DNA of 15,194 nucleotides from Bacteroidota bacterium. GTDB lineage: Bacteria > Bacteroidota > Bacteroidia > Bacteroidales > UBA932. Of the stretch, positions 6,388 to 14,642 are shown piece after piece (within the stretch, counting starts at the first letter, position 1; every line of letters starts with the position of its first letter). Location of the stretch: NCBI GenBank assembly GCA_009778375.1, contig WRJW01000208.1, forward strand, positions 1 to 15,194, read 5' to 3'. The notes under the pieces are model-generated. The model worked only from the letters and a program-made list of their open reading frames with translations, searched no databases and was not told the origin of the DNA. The position numbers were made by a program, and so were the translations under genes.

Positions 6388-8174
6388 TCCACCCGTACTT
6401 CCTTGATCCGTTGCGCGGCGGCCTTACCCACCTCTTTGGCTAACTCCTCAATGGGGGCGGTCCAAATGCCTTTTATGGTTTTAAAACGACGCAACAATTT
6501 GGCTTCGCGGACAGGACCAATACCGGGGATGTGGCGGATGCGCGAGTCGGTGAGGTGTTTGCTGCGTTGGTTCTGATGGAAAGTAATGCCAAATCGGTGC
6601 GCCTCGTCCCGCATCTGCATCAACAGACGAAGGGTGGGACTGTTCTTGTCTATGAAAAGCGGAACGGGATCGCCCGGAAAATAGATCTCTTCTAAACGCT
6701 CGGCTAATGCAACTACTGCGATTGTGCTCGTTAATCCCAAATCTTCCAGCACTTTTACCGCCACGCCCAACTGACCTTTTCCTCCGTCGACTACAATGAG
6801 TTGAGGCAATGGAGCGTTTTCATGTAACAGGCGACTGTACCGGCGCATCAGCACCTCCTGCATAGAGGCGTAGTCGTCGGGACCGCGTACCGTCTTTATA
6901 TGAAACTTGCGGTAATCTTTTTTGCTGGGTTTTCCTTTTTTAAAAACTACGCAGGCGGCCACCGGATCGGTTCCCTGTATGTTTGAGTTATCAAAACACT
7001 CTATATGCATGGGGTAACCACTCATGCCCAGGTCGTGTTGCACAGCCTGCATCAGCCGATTGAGCGAGCGGTCGGGGTCAATTTGCTCCAAGCGTCTGAC
7101 CTTTTCCATCCTGAATGCCTTGGCATTATTTTGGCTCATTGCTAAAAGGCGCAGTTTATCGCCGCGTTGGGGGATATGGAATTTGCTCCCCGGCAAATCG
7201 GGGCCGGGAATAAAAGGAACCACGATTTCAGAAGCAGGAGCCCCCAAAAGCCGTCCGATCTCCCGAATCGCATAATATAATTGATCCTCTTTACGTTCTT
7301 CTATCCCCAGCTTCAACTCCATATTGTACGACTGGACTACGGCCCCTTCTACCACCCGAATATAATTGACAAAACTTTCCATCTCTTCCTGTTCCAAGCT
7401 AAAGACGTCTACATTGGTCACGGACTGATTTACGATTACCGACTTCGATTGGTAATGCTCCAGCATAGCGAGTTGCTTTTTATAATATTGAGCCGCTTCA
7501 AACCTCAGCTCGGAAGACGCTTGCTGCATTTTCTGATTTATCCAGGAAGCCACCTGCCGACTCTTTCCGCTCAGGATTGCTCCGGCAGCCTCTATATCTT
7601 CTGCATAATCTTCCTGAGCTTGCAGGCCAGTACAGGGACCTTTACATCTTTTAAGGTGGTATTGCAGGCATACTTTGTACTTTTGAGAAGCGATGGCTTG
7701 CGGAGTCAGCAAGCGCGTACAGTTGCGTAAGGGAAAAAGGTGACGAATAAGGTCTAAAAAGAGGTGCATCAGGGAGCCTGAAGTATAGGGGCCAAAATAT
7801 TGGGATCCATCCTTTTCCCGCTGTCGGGTAGAAAATATTCTGGGAAACGGCTCGTTTTTGATGCATATCCAGGGAAAACTCTTGTCGTCTTTGAGCAGTA
7901 TGTTGTAGCGGGGCTGTAACTCTTTGATCAGGTTATTTTCCAGCAACAATGCGTCTGCCTCCGAACCCACTACTGTATGTTCAATAGTAGCAATTTTAGT
8001 CACCATCACCCGAGTCTTTCCGTCTTTATTCCGTTCAGATTGAAAATATTGCGTTACTCTTTTTTTGATATTTTTGGCCTTGCCCACATAAATGACCGTG
8101 CCGGTTTTATCTAAAAACCGGTACACCCCGCTCTGCGGAGGCAGCGTCGCAACAACTTCTTTAAGAGAAATCAT
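6384..8174 (-). CDS. uvrC: UvrABC excinuclease subunit C
   Basis: UvrC makes the two incisions flanking a DNA lesion in nucleotide-excision repair, working with UvrA and UvrB in the cytoplasm. The 596-residue protein is full length. The N-terminal GIY-YIG nuclease carries GVYRF (Y18), VIYVGKA, R39 and E79 in LLLENNLIK. Four Cys at 152, 169, 177 and 181 match the pattern proposed to hold an iron-sulfur cluster in UvrC proteins. A UVR (UvrB-binding) motif lies around 205-245. The RNase H-like endonuclease has D395 in CFDNSN, D463 in VVDGGKGQ and H526 in RDEAHRFGI. C-terminal helix-hairpin-helix motifs occupy about 545-595 (IPGIGPVREAKLL). All key residues are present. It is convergent with the kinase gene, with stop codons overlapping by 4 bp, and divergent from the acyltransferase operon. 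Confidence 0.97.
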   Translation of the reverse strand: MISLKEVVATLPPQSGVYRFLDKTGTVIYVGKAKNIKKRVTQYFQSERNKDGKTRVMVTKIATIEHTVVGSEADALLLENNLIKELQPRYNILLKDDKSFPWICIKNEPFPRIFSTRQREKDGSQYFGPYTSGSLMHLFLDLIRHLFPLRNCTRLLTPQAIASQKYKVCLQYHLKRCKGPCTGLQAQEDYAEDIEAAGAILSGKSRQVASWINQKMQQASSELRFEAAQYYKKQLAMLEHYQSKSVIVNQSVTNVDVFSLEQEEMESFVNYIRVVEGAVVQSYNMELKLGIEERKEDQLYYAIREIGRLLGAPASEIVVPFIPGPDLPGSKFHIPQRGDKLRLLAMSQNNAKAFRMEKVRRLEQIDPDRSLNRLMQAVQHDLGMSGYPMHIECFDNSNIQGTDPVAACVVFKKGKPSKKDYRKFHIKTVRGPDDYASMQEVLMRRYSRLLHENAPLPQLIVVDGGKGQLGVAVKVLEDLGLTSTIAVVALAERLEEIYFPGDPVPLFIDKNSPTLRLLMQMRDEAHRFGITFHQNQRSKHLTDSRIRHIPGIGPVREAKLLRRFKTIKGIWTAPIEELAKEVGKAAAQRIKEVRVD

Positions 8175-8220
8175 TTGTTTTACAAAATGTTGTCAACCCC
8201 CCATTTTACGAATTTCCCAA

Positions 8221-8228
8221 CAAATGTA
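8221..8228 (-). promoter_or_regulatory. Candidate -7 box (TACATTTG) for uvrC
   Basis: Read on the minus strand, 8228-8221 is TACATTTG, matching TAnnTTTG. It would start transcription about 40 nt before the uvrC ATG. No clear -33 TTG is present. Confidence 0.5.
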
Positions 8229-8248
8229 TACAATATCGGAGAAAAGTT

Positions 8249-8256
8249 TATATTTG
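8249..8256 (+). promoter_or_regulatory. Candidate -7 box (TATATTTG) for the acyltransferase operon
   Basis: TATATTTG matches TAnnTTTG and ends 17 nt before the ATG at 8274, which supports that start over the ATG at 8175. Only 20 bp separate it from the opposing uvrC box, so the two promoters share their upstream recognition region. Confidence 0.55.
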
Positions 8257-8273
8257 TATGCAATATTCTACGG

Positions 8274-10082
8274 ATGCAACTGATAACAACTAATGATTTA
8301 AAACAGGCCATTAAGCTGACCGGCCCCATTGGAAGTTTAGTAGCGCCTCTTTTTATGCGTTTGTTAAAAATCAATAGAATAAACGATCTATTTGAACACA
8401 ACTCCCAATACCGCGGTCGTATTTTTATAGAAGCCATCCTTCAGGAACTGCAAGTTACCACCGATATTTTACCCGAAGAATTACAGCATATACCCAAAGA
8501 AGGGGCTTTCATCACTGTATCCAACCATCCCTTTGGAGGGTTGGACGGTTTGGTCATGATCAATACAGTGGCTTCTGTTCGCCCCGACTATAAAGCCTTA
8601 GCCAATTTCCTCCTCTCCCGTATTCCTAACCTGTCGGAATTCTTTTTGGCCGTTAACCCTTTTGAAACCAAGCCTGGAATCATGAATAGTTTTTTGGGTA
8701 TCCGCCGCGCTCAGGAGCATCTGCAAGAAGGATCTCCGCTGGGTATTTTCCCGGCCGGCGAGGTCTCTACCTACAATAAAGAGGGACATATAGAGGATAA
8801 ACCTTGGGGTTCCACCATCCTCAAGATGATTTATAGAGCTAATATTCCTGTGGTTCCCATCTATTTTTCCGGCACAAACTCTACCCTTTTTCACGAATTG
8901 GGTACCATCCACCCCATGCTACGCACCGCCCGCCTCCCTGCCGAAATAATAAACAAAACAGGAAAAAAAATTACCATGCGGATCGGAAGAGCCATTTCTC
9001 CTGCCGAGCAAACTTATTTTGCCGATCCTCAGGAATTGGGAGACTACCTCCGCGCCCGTGTCTATGCCCTTAAGGCCAATATTCCTTCCAAAAAACCGGC
9101 TAAAATTATAGGAATCAGGGCAGAGCCCATTGCCCCTCCCCCCGACCGCAAACGGATTGTTAAAGAGGTGGAGCGCTTAAGCAAAGGCAACCAGGCCCTC
9201 TTTACTACCGGCAATTTTACCGTTTTTTACGCCGATTACTCCCAAATCCCCTATCTTATGCTCGAACTGGGACGTAAACGGGAAGAAGCGTTCCGCAGTA
9301 TTGGAGAAGGCACCAACTTAGCGTTGGATATAGACACGTTTGACAAGACCTACCGTCACCTCATTTTGTGGGACCGACAACATAAACGATTGGCAGGCGC
9401 CTACCGCGTGGGCATTGGGCACGAGATCCTCAATCGAGACGGGCTTTCGGGTTTTTATACCTCTACCCTCTTTGAATTTGACGAGACAGCCATTCCTTTT
9501 CTAAACGAAGTCATCGAATTGGGACGCTCCTTTGTATGTACCGAATACCAAAAAGACCCTTTAGCCCTCATGCTGCTGCTTAAAGGACTCATGCATGTAG
9601 TCTTGAGGCACGAAGGTCCCCGTTATTTAGTCGGTCCCGTAAGCATCAGCTCATGGTATCCTTTGTTTTACCGCAGCCTCATTGCCTATTACCTCAGTAC
9701 CCAACACATGGCCGAAGAGTTTGTGGGAACCATTAGACCAAGAACGTCATTTACGCCTGATTATCAACATATTAACCATAAAATTTTACTATCTAAATAT
9801 ATGGGGAGCGTCGAACAGTTCGAACGTTATATCATGCGTCTGAGCAATAATCAGTACCGACTGCCCACTTTGGTAAAAAAATATTTGAAAATCAACACCA
9901 AGTTAGTCTGTTTTAACGTCGATCCCAACTTTAACTATTGCTTGGACGGATATATTGTACTGGATATTAAAAAAATTCCCAGACAGGAATTGCTGAGCAT
10001 GTGTAAGGATATTCCGGACAAATCCGTAGTATTTAAACGATTTGGCCTGCTTGATCCGACCAGAAGTGCAGAAATACCCTAA
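8274..10082 (+). CDS. Bifunctional aminolipid acyltransferase, OlsF/GlsF-like (PlsC-type + GNAT-type N-acyltransferase)
   Basis: This 602-residue fusion probably makes N-acylated amino-acid lipids (ornithine- or glycine-type) at the inner membrane. The N-terminal half is a PlsC/lysophospholipid O-acyltransferase with SNHPFGGLDG (H85 and D91), FPAGEVST (159-166) and VVPIYFSGTNS. The C-terminal part (about 309-587) is the hemolysin/OlsB-type N-acyltransferase fold, seen in LAGAYRVG, FYTSTLFEF, VIELGRSFV and LVGPVSISSWYPLFYRSL. Together they would N-acylate an amino acid from a 3-hydroxyacyl carrier and then O-acylate that hydroxyl; the acceptor amino acid cannot be read from sequence. The frame is open to an ATG at 8175, but those 33 codons cross the promoter, so MQLITTNDLK is taken as the N-terminus. 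It is first of a probable four-gene operon, with 12 nt to the next gene. Confidence 0.85.
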   Translation: MQLITTNDLKQAIKLTGPIGSLVAPLFMRLLKINRINDLFEHNSQYRGRIFIEAILQELQVTTDILPEELQHIPKEGAFITVSNHPFGGLDGLVMINTVASVRPDYKALANFLLSRIPNLSEFFLAVNPFETKPGIMNSFLGIRRAQEHLQEGSPLGIFPAGEVSTYNKEGHIEDKPWGSTILKMIYRANIPVVPIYFSGTNSTLFHELGTIHPMLRTARLPAEIINKTGKKITMRIGRAISPAEQTYFADPQELGDYLRARVYALKANIPSKKPAKIIGIRAEPIAPPPDRKRIVKEVERLSKGNQALFTTGNFTVFYADYSQIPYLMLELGRKREEAFRSIGEGTNLALDIDTFDKTYRHLILWDRQHKRLAGAYRVGIGHEILNRDGLSGFYTSTLFEFDETAIPFLNEVIELGRSFVCTEYQKDPLALMLLLKGLMHVVLRHEGPRYLVGPVSISSWYPLFYRSLIAYYLSTQHMAEEFVGTIRPRTSFTPDYQHINHKILLSKYMGSVEQFERYIMRLSNNQYRLPTLVKKYLKINTKLVCFNVDPNFNYCLDGYIVLDIKKIPRQELLSMCKDIPDKSVVFKRFGLLDPTRSAEIP

Positions 10083-10094
10083 TCTATTCATAAC

Positions 10095-11243
10095 ATGGAA
10101 ACAAAACGCTATGTGGCCTTAGACATTTTGCGGGGAATGACCGTTGCAGGCATGATGATGGTGAACAATCCCGGAAGTTGGAGTCATGTATATGCTCCCC
10201 TCCGCCACGCCGCCTGGCACGGCTGCACCCCTACCGATTTGGTTTTCCCCTTTTTCCTCTTTATCGTAGGCGCCGCCATGGCTTTTTCTTTTGCCAAATT
10301 TTCCGGGGGGTCTGCCTCTGTTGCGGTAAAAAAATTAGTAATACGGGGTGGGTTGATTTTCATTACTGGCTTACTACTCAACGCCTTTCCCTTTTATCCA
10401 CTCAACCCAAATCCCGATTTGAGTTGGGGCGCCAATTATTTGAATTATGTACATAACCTCAGGATTTTTGGTGTCCTGCAGCGTATTGGTATGGCCTACC
10501 TATTGGGCGGACTATTGGCCCTTTGGTTACAGAAACCCAAAAAGATTGGCTGGGGCGTGGTGGCCGTGTTGCTGCTCCACTGGGCCATATTGTATTTCTT
10601 TGGCGGAGACGACCCCTACTCCAAAGAGGGGAATATTTCGGGTTCCCTAGATATTTGGTTGCTCGGAAAAAGCCACGTATATAAGGGATATGGCCTGCCT
10701 TTTGATCCCGAGGGTATATTAGGGGCGCTTTCCGGCGCCGGCACTGTGTTGCTGGGCTATTTGACCGGAGGCCTGATTCAAAAAAGCCGACAAAAAATCG
10801 ACGCTGTGGGGCTATTATTTACCCTTTCTTTAGTATCAATAGGATTAGGCGTTGTTTGGGGCGCATGGCTGCCGATCAACAAGCCTTTGTGGACAGGCTC
10901 CTACGTACTTTACGCCGCCGGATGGTCGACCATGTTGCTGGCTTTCTTCATCTATTTGGTAGACGTAGCGGGGCATTGCGGAAAAATCAACTTTGAGAAG
11001 CTTTTTTATCCCTTTAAAGCCCTTGGAATGAACCCGCTCTTTGCCTTTGTCATGGCCGGAGTTTTAGGCAGATTATTGGGCAGCCGGATGCTGGGCTGGA
11101 GTCCCTGGTTTTATCAGCATGTATGCATACCCCTATTGGGTCCGGAAGAGTTAGGCTCCCTCTCTTTTGCACTCTGTTATGTTGCCCTGTTCATCTTGAT
11201 GGCCGTAGTGTTGCACAAAAAGAAAATATTTATTAAACTTTAG
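10095..11243 (+). CDS. Polytopic membrane acetyltransferase, HGSNAT/NagX-like
   Basis: This 382-residue integral membrane protein has about nine or ten hydrophobic segments. The family motif ALDILRGMTVAGMMMVNNPG opens it, followed by LRHAAWHGCTPTDLVFP, which aligns with the active-site region of human heparan-alpha-glucosaminide N-acetyltransferase (H38 is the likely catalytic His). Further family motifs are RIFGVLQRIGMAYL, FDPEGILGALSGAGTVLLGY and NKPLWTGSYVLYAAGWS. Relatives acetylate glucosamine-type sugars across the membrane using cytosolic acetyl-CoA, and some serve N-acetylglucosamine use (NagX). The substrate here is unknown. It starts 12 nt after the aminolipid acyltransferase and ends 2 nt before the next gene, so co-transcription is likely. 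Confidence 0.88.
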   Translation: METKRYVALDILRGMTVAGMMMVNNPGSWSHVYAPLRHAAWHGCTPTDLVFPFFLFIVGAAMAFSFAKFSGGSASVAVKKLVIRGGLIFITGLLLNAFPFYPLNPNPDLSWGANYLNYVHNLRIFGVLQRIGMAYLLGGLLALWLQKPKKIGWGVVAVLLLHWAILYFFGGDDPYSKEGNISGSLDIWLLGKSHVYKGYGLPFDPEGILGALSGAGTVLLGYLTGGLIQKSRQKIDAVGLLFTLSLVSIGLGVVWGAWLPINKPLWTGSYVLYAAGWSTMLLAFFIYLVDVAGHCGKINFEKLFYPFKALGMNPLFAFVMAGVLGRLLGSRMLGWSPWFYQHVCIPLLGPEELGSLSFALCYVALFILMAVVLHKKKIFIKL

Positions 11244-11245
11244 TA

Positions 11246-11740
11246 GTGTTCATTGGCCTCCTTTCCGATACCCACGGGACCTTTGACGCCCCGTTGCGCT
11301 CTTTTTTTGAAGAGGTAGATCAGATTTGGCACGCAGGCGACTTTGGAAATATAGAGACCGCCGATGCGATAGCCGCCTTTAAACCCTTAACGGGCGTCTA
11401 CGGCAATTGCGACGACTATAAAATAAGACAGGCTTATCCGTTGAGGCAGTTTTTTGAGGTAGAAGAAGTAAAGGTGTTAATGGTTCATATTGGAGGTTAT
11501 CCGGGTCGTTACGATTATCAGGCGTACGCGCTGATCGTGGCCCATCAACCCAATCTCTTTATCTGCGGCCATTCCCATATCTTGAAAGTCATCAACGATA
11601 AAACCAACCGATTACTCCATATAAATCCAGGTGCGGCAGGGAATTACGGTATTCACTCTGTTCGTACTGCGGTACGTTTTCATATTCTTGCCGGCAAAAT
11701 TTCTGCACTCGAAGTGTGGGAACAAACCCGCCATCCTTAA
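11246..11740 (+). CDS. YfcE/MJ0936-type metallophosphoesterase
   Basis: This small cytoplasmic calcineurin-like phosphodiesterase has 164 residues, the usual length of the family. The full metal-binding set is present: D8 and H10 in SDTHG, D32 in HAGDFG, N54 in YGNCD, H81 in MVHIGG, and H109 and H111 in GHSH, followed by the family motif HINPGAAG. Relatives hydrolyse phosphodiesters such as bis-pNPP or cyclic nucleotides, and the natural substrate is usually unknown. The start is a GTG at 11246: an in-frame TAA at 11234-11236 lies just upstream and no ATG occurs before the conserved first beta-strand. It begins 2 nt after the preceding TAG, indicating translational coupling. Confidence 0.92.
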   Translation: MFIGLLSDTHGTFDAPLRSFFEEVDQIWHAGDFGNIETADAIAAFKPLTGVYGNCDDYKIRQAYPLRQFFEVEEVKVLMVHIGGYPGRYDYQAYALIVAHQPNLFICGHSHILKVINDKTNRLLHINPGAAGNYGIHSVRTAVRFHILAGKISALEVWEQTRHP

Positions 11741-11763
11741 TTATTCACTTAACTTATACTACT

Positions 11764-14211
11764 ATGCGAAAATCTACTTTTTTACTGAGCGTTCTTATCC
11801 TCCTCTGCAGTGTGGCATACGCTCAAAACATGACCAACGAATTTGAGGCCAAGGCAAACTACGAATTGGCCGCGCGTTTTTCTTCAAAACGAATAGGGAA
11901 AATGGTCTTTTCTACCTCTGTTACCCCTGTATGGTTCAAAAATTCCGACCGTTTTATCTATGCCTACGAAACGCCGGCCGGAACAAACTGGTATTTGGTG
12001 GACGCCCCTTCCGGGTCCAAACGTCTGTTGTTTGATCCGATATCCCTTGCCGCCCATATTACCGAAATCGTAAAAGATCCTTTTGACGCCCAGCATCTAC
12101 CTCTTCAAAACCTTAAAATCAAAGACGAGAATACGGTGACTTTTGAGATCACCAGTACCCTCGACATCGAGACTAAGGACGAAAACAACAAACCCAAAAA
12201 AGAGAAAAAGGTCTTTGGCTTCAGCTTCGACATTCGCAACCATAAACTCACCCACTTAGAAGGATTTGAAAAAGAAAAACCCATCCCCGGCTGGGCCAAC
12301 TTTTCTCCAGACGGACAAATGGTGCTTTTCTCCCGCAACTTTGACCTTTACTATATGGATCGCGAAAACTTTGAAAAGGCCCGTAAAAACGAAAAAGACA
12401 GCACCATCGTTGAACACCGGATTACCACCGATGGCGTTAAGGACTATGGTTACGGAGGTGGCCCCACATCGTTGTATCCCGAAAAAACAGATATCGAAAA
12501 ACGCTATTCCGCCAGGGTGGTATGGTCTCCCGACGGATCCGGCTTTGCTTTGATCCGCCGAGACGAGCGCGAGGTAAAAGATCTTTGGGTTATTGACGTA
12601 CTCAAACAGCCCCGTCCCGTCTTGGAAAACTATAAATACCAGATGCCCGGCGAAGCGCAGTCGCCTCAAAACCACTTATTGGTATACAATATCAAAGAAG
12701 CCGCATTCACAGAGGTAGACGTAGCCGCCTTTAAAGATCAGGAAATAGCCATCTCCTACGAACCCATTTTAGAAAAAGAGCGTTTTGACGAAATACGTTT
12801 TTCCAAATGGTTGGGAACGGCCGACCGTTTTTACCTTACCCGTACCAGCCGCGACCTTAAACGGATCGATATCTGTGCCGTGGATATGGCCGACTGTAGC
12901 GTAAAAGTATTGGTTGAGGAGCGCTTGAATACCTACGTCGAAACCAAACCTCTCCAACTGATCAATAAAGGTAAAGAATTTATTCAGTGGTCGGAGCGTA
13001 CCGGTTTTGCGCACCTCTACCTCTATAACGGAGACGGAACCTTAAAAAATGCCATTACTTCGGGACCTTTCCATGTAGAAAACGTGATGGGCGTAGACGA
13101 AGCCACCCGCACTGTATATTTTACCGCCTGTGGTAGAGAAGAGGGAGAAAATCCCTACTATTTCCACCTGTACAAAGCCAAATTGGACGGATCCGCCATT
13201 ACCTTACTCACTCCGGGCAACTATAGCTTTAACATCAGCCCCAGCGACAACAACAAGTATTTTATTGCCAACTATTCCCGTGTAAACACTGCCCCCCGGA
13301 CCTCCCTCTTTGACGCCAACGGAAAAAAAATGATCGATATGGAGACCACCGACCTGAGCCTCCTTTTTGAAGCAGGTTATAAATTTCCGGAGCCCTTTAC
13401 CGTAAAGGCTGGAGACGGAATCACCGACCTTTATGGAGTCATGTACAAACCTTTTGATTTTGACTCTACCAAGCGTTATCCAATTATTGAATACGTATAC
13501 CCCGGCCCTCAGACCGAAGCCACCACCTATACCTGGTCGCGGGGCATGGATCGCGTGGACCGTGTGGCCCAGTTGGGATTCATTGTCATCACTGTAGGCA
13601 ACCGCGGAGGCCATCCTAACCGCTCCAAATGGTACCATAATTATGGTTACGGCAACCTTCGCGACTATGGTTTGGAAGACCAAAAAGTTGCTGCCGAACG
13701 CCTCGCTGCCCGTCATACCTATATAGACATAAGCCGCGTAGGCATTCATGGCCACTCCGGAGGAGGATTTATGTCTACCGCCGCCATCCTTACCTATCCC
13801 GACTTTTACAAAGTGGCCGTCTCCTGCGCCGGCAACCACGAGAACAACATTTACAATCGTTGGTGGAGCGAAAAACACCACGGCGTTTTGGAAAATGTAT
13901 CGGATAAGGGCGACACCACCTTTGTGTACAACATCAAAAAGAACTCCGAATTGGCAAAAAATTTAAAGGGACGACTCCTGCTTATTCACGGCGATATTGA
14001 CAACAACGTCCACCCCGGCAATACCCTGCGCGTAGTAGACGCCCTGATCCGCGCTAACAAACGCTTTGATATGCTGATTCTGCCCGGCCAGCGTCACGCC
14101 TTTGGCGACATGACCGAATATTTCTTTTGGAGAATGGCCGACTACTATAGCCGCTACTTACTCGGAGATTACCGAAATACGGTGGATATTTTTGAGTTGA
14201 ACAACAACTGA
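11764..14211 (+). CDS. Secreted S9 (prolyl oligopeptidase/DPP IV-like) peptidase
   Basis: This exported serine exopeptidase of 815 residues probably trims peptides in the periplasm. A Sec signal (MRKSTFLLSVLILLCSVAYA) ends with likely cleavage before Q21. A DPP IV-type beta-propeller spans about 50-535, with blade motifs such as PGWANFSPDGQMVLF and RVVWSPDGSGFALIRRD. The alpha/beta hydrolase domain (about 550-805) has nucleophile S665 in GHSGGGF, D746 in HGDIDNNVH and H778 in GQRHAF. The nucleophile elbow is GHSGGG rather than the GWSYGG of mammalian DPP IV, and I do not see the double-Glu substrate-binding motif, so a strict dipeptidyl peptidase IV role is doubtful. The frame extends 16 codons upstream to 11716, overlapping the phosphoesterase gene, but only the 11764 ATG begins the signal peptide. 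It lies 23 nt after the preceding gene. Confidence 0.92.
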   Translation: MRKSTFLLSVLILLCSVAYAQNMTNEFEAKANYELAARFSSKRIGKMVFSTSVTPVWFKNSDRFIYAYETPAGTNWYLVDAPSGSKRLLFDPISLAAHITEIVKDPFDAQHLPLQNLKIKDENTVTFEITSTLDIETKDENNKPKKEKKVFGFSFDIRNHKLTHLEGFEKEKPIPGWANFSPDGQMVLFSRNFDLYYMDRENFEKARKNEKDSTIVEHRITTDGVKDYGYGGGPTSLYPEKTDIEKRYSARVVWSPDGSGFALIRRDEREVKDLWVIDVLKQPRPVLENYKYQMPGEAQSPQNHLLVYNIKEAAFTEVDVAAFKDQEIAISYEPILEKERFDEIRFSKWLGTADRFYLTRTSRDLKRIDICAVDMADCSVKVLVEERLNTYVETKPLQLINKGKEFIQWSERTGFAHLYLYNGDGTLKNAITSGPFHVENVMGVDEATRTVYFTACGREEGENPYYFHLYKAKLDGSAITLLTPGNYSFNISPSDNNKYFIANYSRVNTAPRTSLFDANGKKMIDMETTDLSLLFEAGYKFPEPFTVKAGDGITDLYGVMYKPFDFDSTKRYPIIEYVYPGPQTEATTYTWSRGMDRVDRVAQLGFIVITVGNRGGHPNRSKWYHNYGYGNLRDYGLEDQKVAAERLAARHTYIDISRVGIHGHSGGGFMSTAAILTYPDFYKVAVSCAGNHENNIYNRWWSEKHHGVLENVSDKGDTTFVYNIKKNSELAKNLKGRLLLIHGDIDNNVHPGNTLRVVDALIRANKRFDMLILPGQRHAFGDMTEYFFWRMADYYSRYLLGDYRNTVDIFELNNN

Positions 14212-14215
14212 TGGA

Positions 14216-14638
14216 TTAGCTGACCGTATGGGCCTCTCTATTTTTTCTGATCAATCCATCTACCCCCAATAAGGCAACCGTAAGCAAAGAGAGGTAGGTA
14301 ATAAGGGGAACAGACAGCAGGTTAGGGGTTGATGGGAATCGGAAGAGATGGCTTATAGAGCGGATTATTTCTGCAACAAAGGCTTTTACGCCTGTTTTTG
14401 CTACGTCAAAGTGTTGGTACCCCGGATACACAAAAACCACAACGGCCATAATTCCGACCAAAGCGATGGCGATGCAGCCTCCATAAAAGAGGCGCTCTTT
14501 GCGTCTGTTTGCCTCAATTTTTTTGAGCACAGCCGCCGAAAAATCCGGAGAGATCGGTAATTCTTCGTGCAAAGAAGCCGCCCATTCCAATGCAAAAAAA
14601 TCGCTTAAAGGGTCTTGGGTTATATTTGTTGTTTTCAT
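14216..14638 (-). CDS. Two-TM membrane protein, candidate anti-sigma factor
   Basis: This 140-residue protein has a soluble N-terminal part (about 1-47) rich in acidic and basic residues, a TM segment at about 51-71 (ending VVVFVYPG), a short loop and a second TM at about 107-127. No recognised zinc or RseA-type domain is visible. It begins 4 nt after the ECF sigma stop on the same strand and has a strong Shine-Dalgarno inside the sigma gene. A small membrane protein directly following an ECF sigma gene is the classic place for its anti-sigma factor, with the N-terminal part binding sigma in the cytoplasm. That role is inferred from position and topology only. Its stop lies 4 nt from the converging peptidase stop. 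Confidence 0.75.
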   Translation of the reverse strand: MKTTNITQDPLSDFFALEWAASLHEELPISPDFSAAVLKKIEANRRKERLFYGGCIAIALVGIMAVVVFVYPGYQHFDVAKTGVKAFVAEIIRSISHLFRFPSTPNLLSVPLITYLSLLTVALLGVDGLIRKNREAHTVS

Positions 14639-14642
14639 GGTT

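Noticed and set aside
7281..7730. 149-codon plus-strand ORF inside uvrC
   Set aside because: It is antisense to the well-conserved uvrC frame and has no recognisable domain.
8175..8273. Extended N-terminus for the aminolipid acyltransferase from the ATG at 8175
   Set aside because: The extension crosses the TAnnTTTG box at 8249-8256 and the uvrC promoter and has no family similarity; the ATG at 8274 fits the promoter.
11716..11763. Upstream start for the S9 peptidase overlapping the phosphoesterase gene
   Set aside because: It would place 16 residues before a textbook signal peptide; the ATG at 11764 is in the proper position.
13204..13881. 225-codon minus-strand ORF inside the S9 peptidase
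   Set aside because: It lies wholly opposite the conserved catalytic domain, whose motifs establish the plus frame; its Gly/Val-rich product is a typical antisense shadow.
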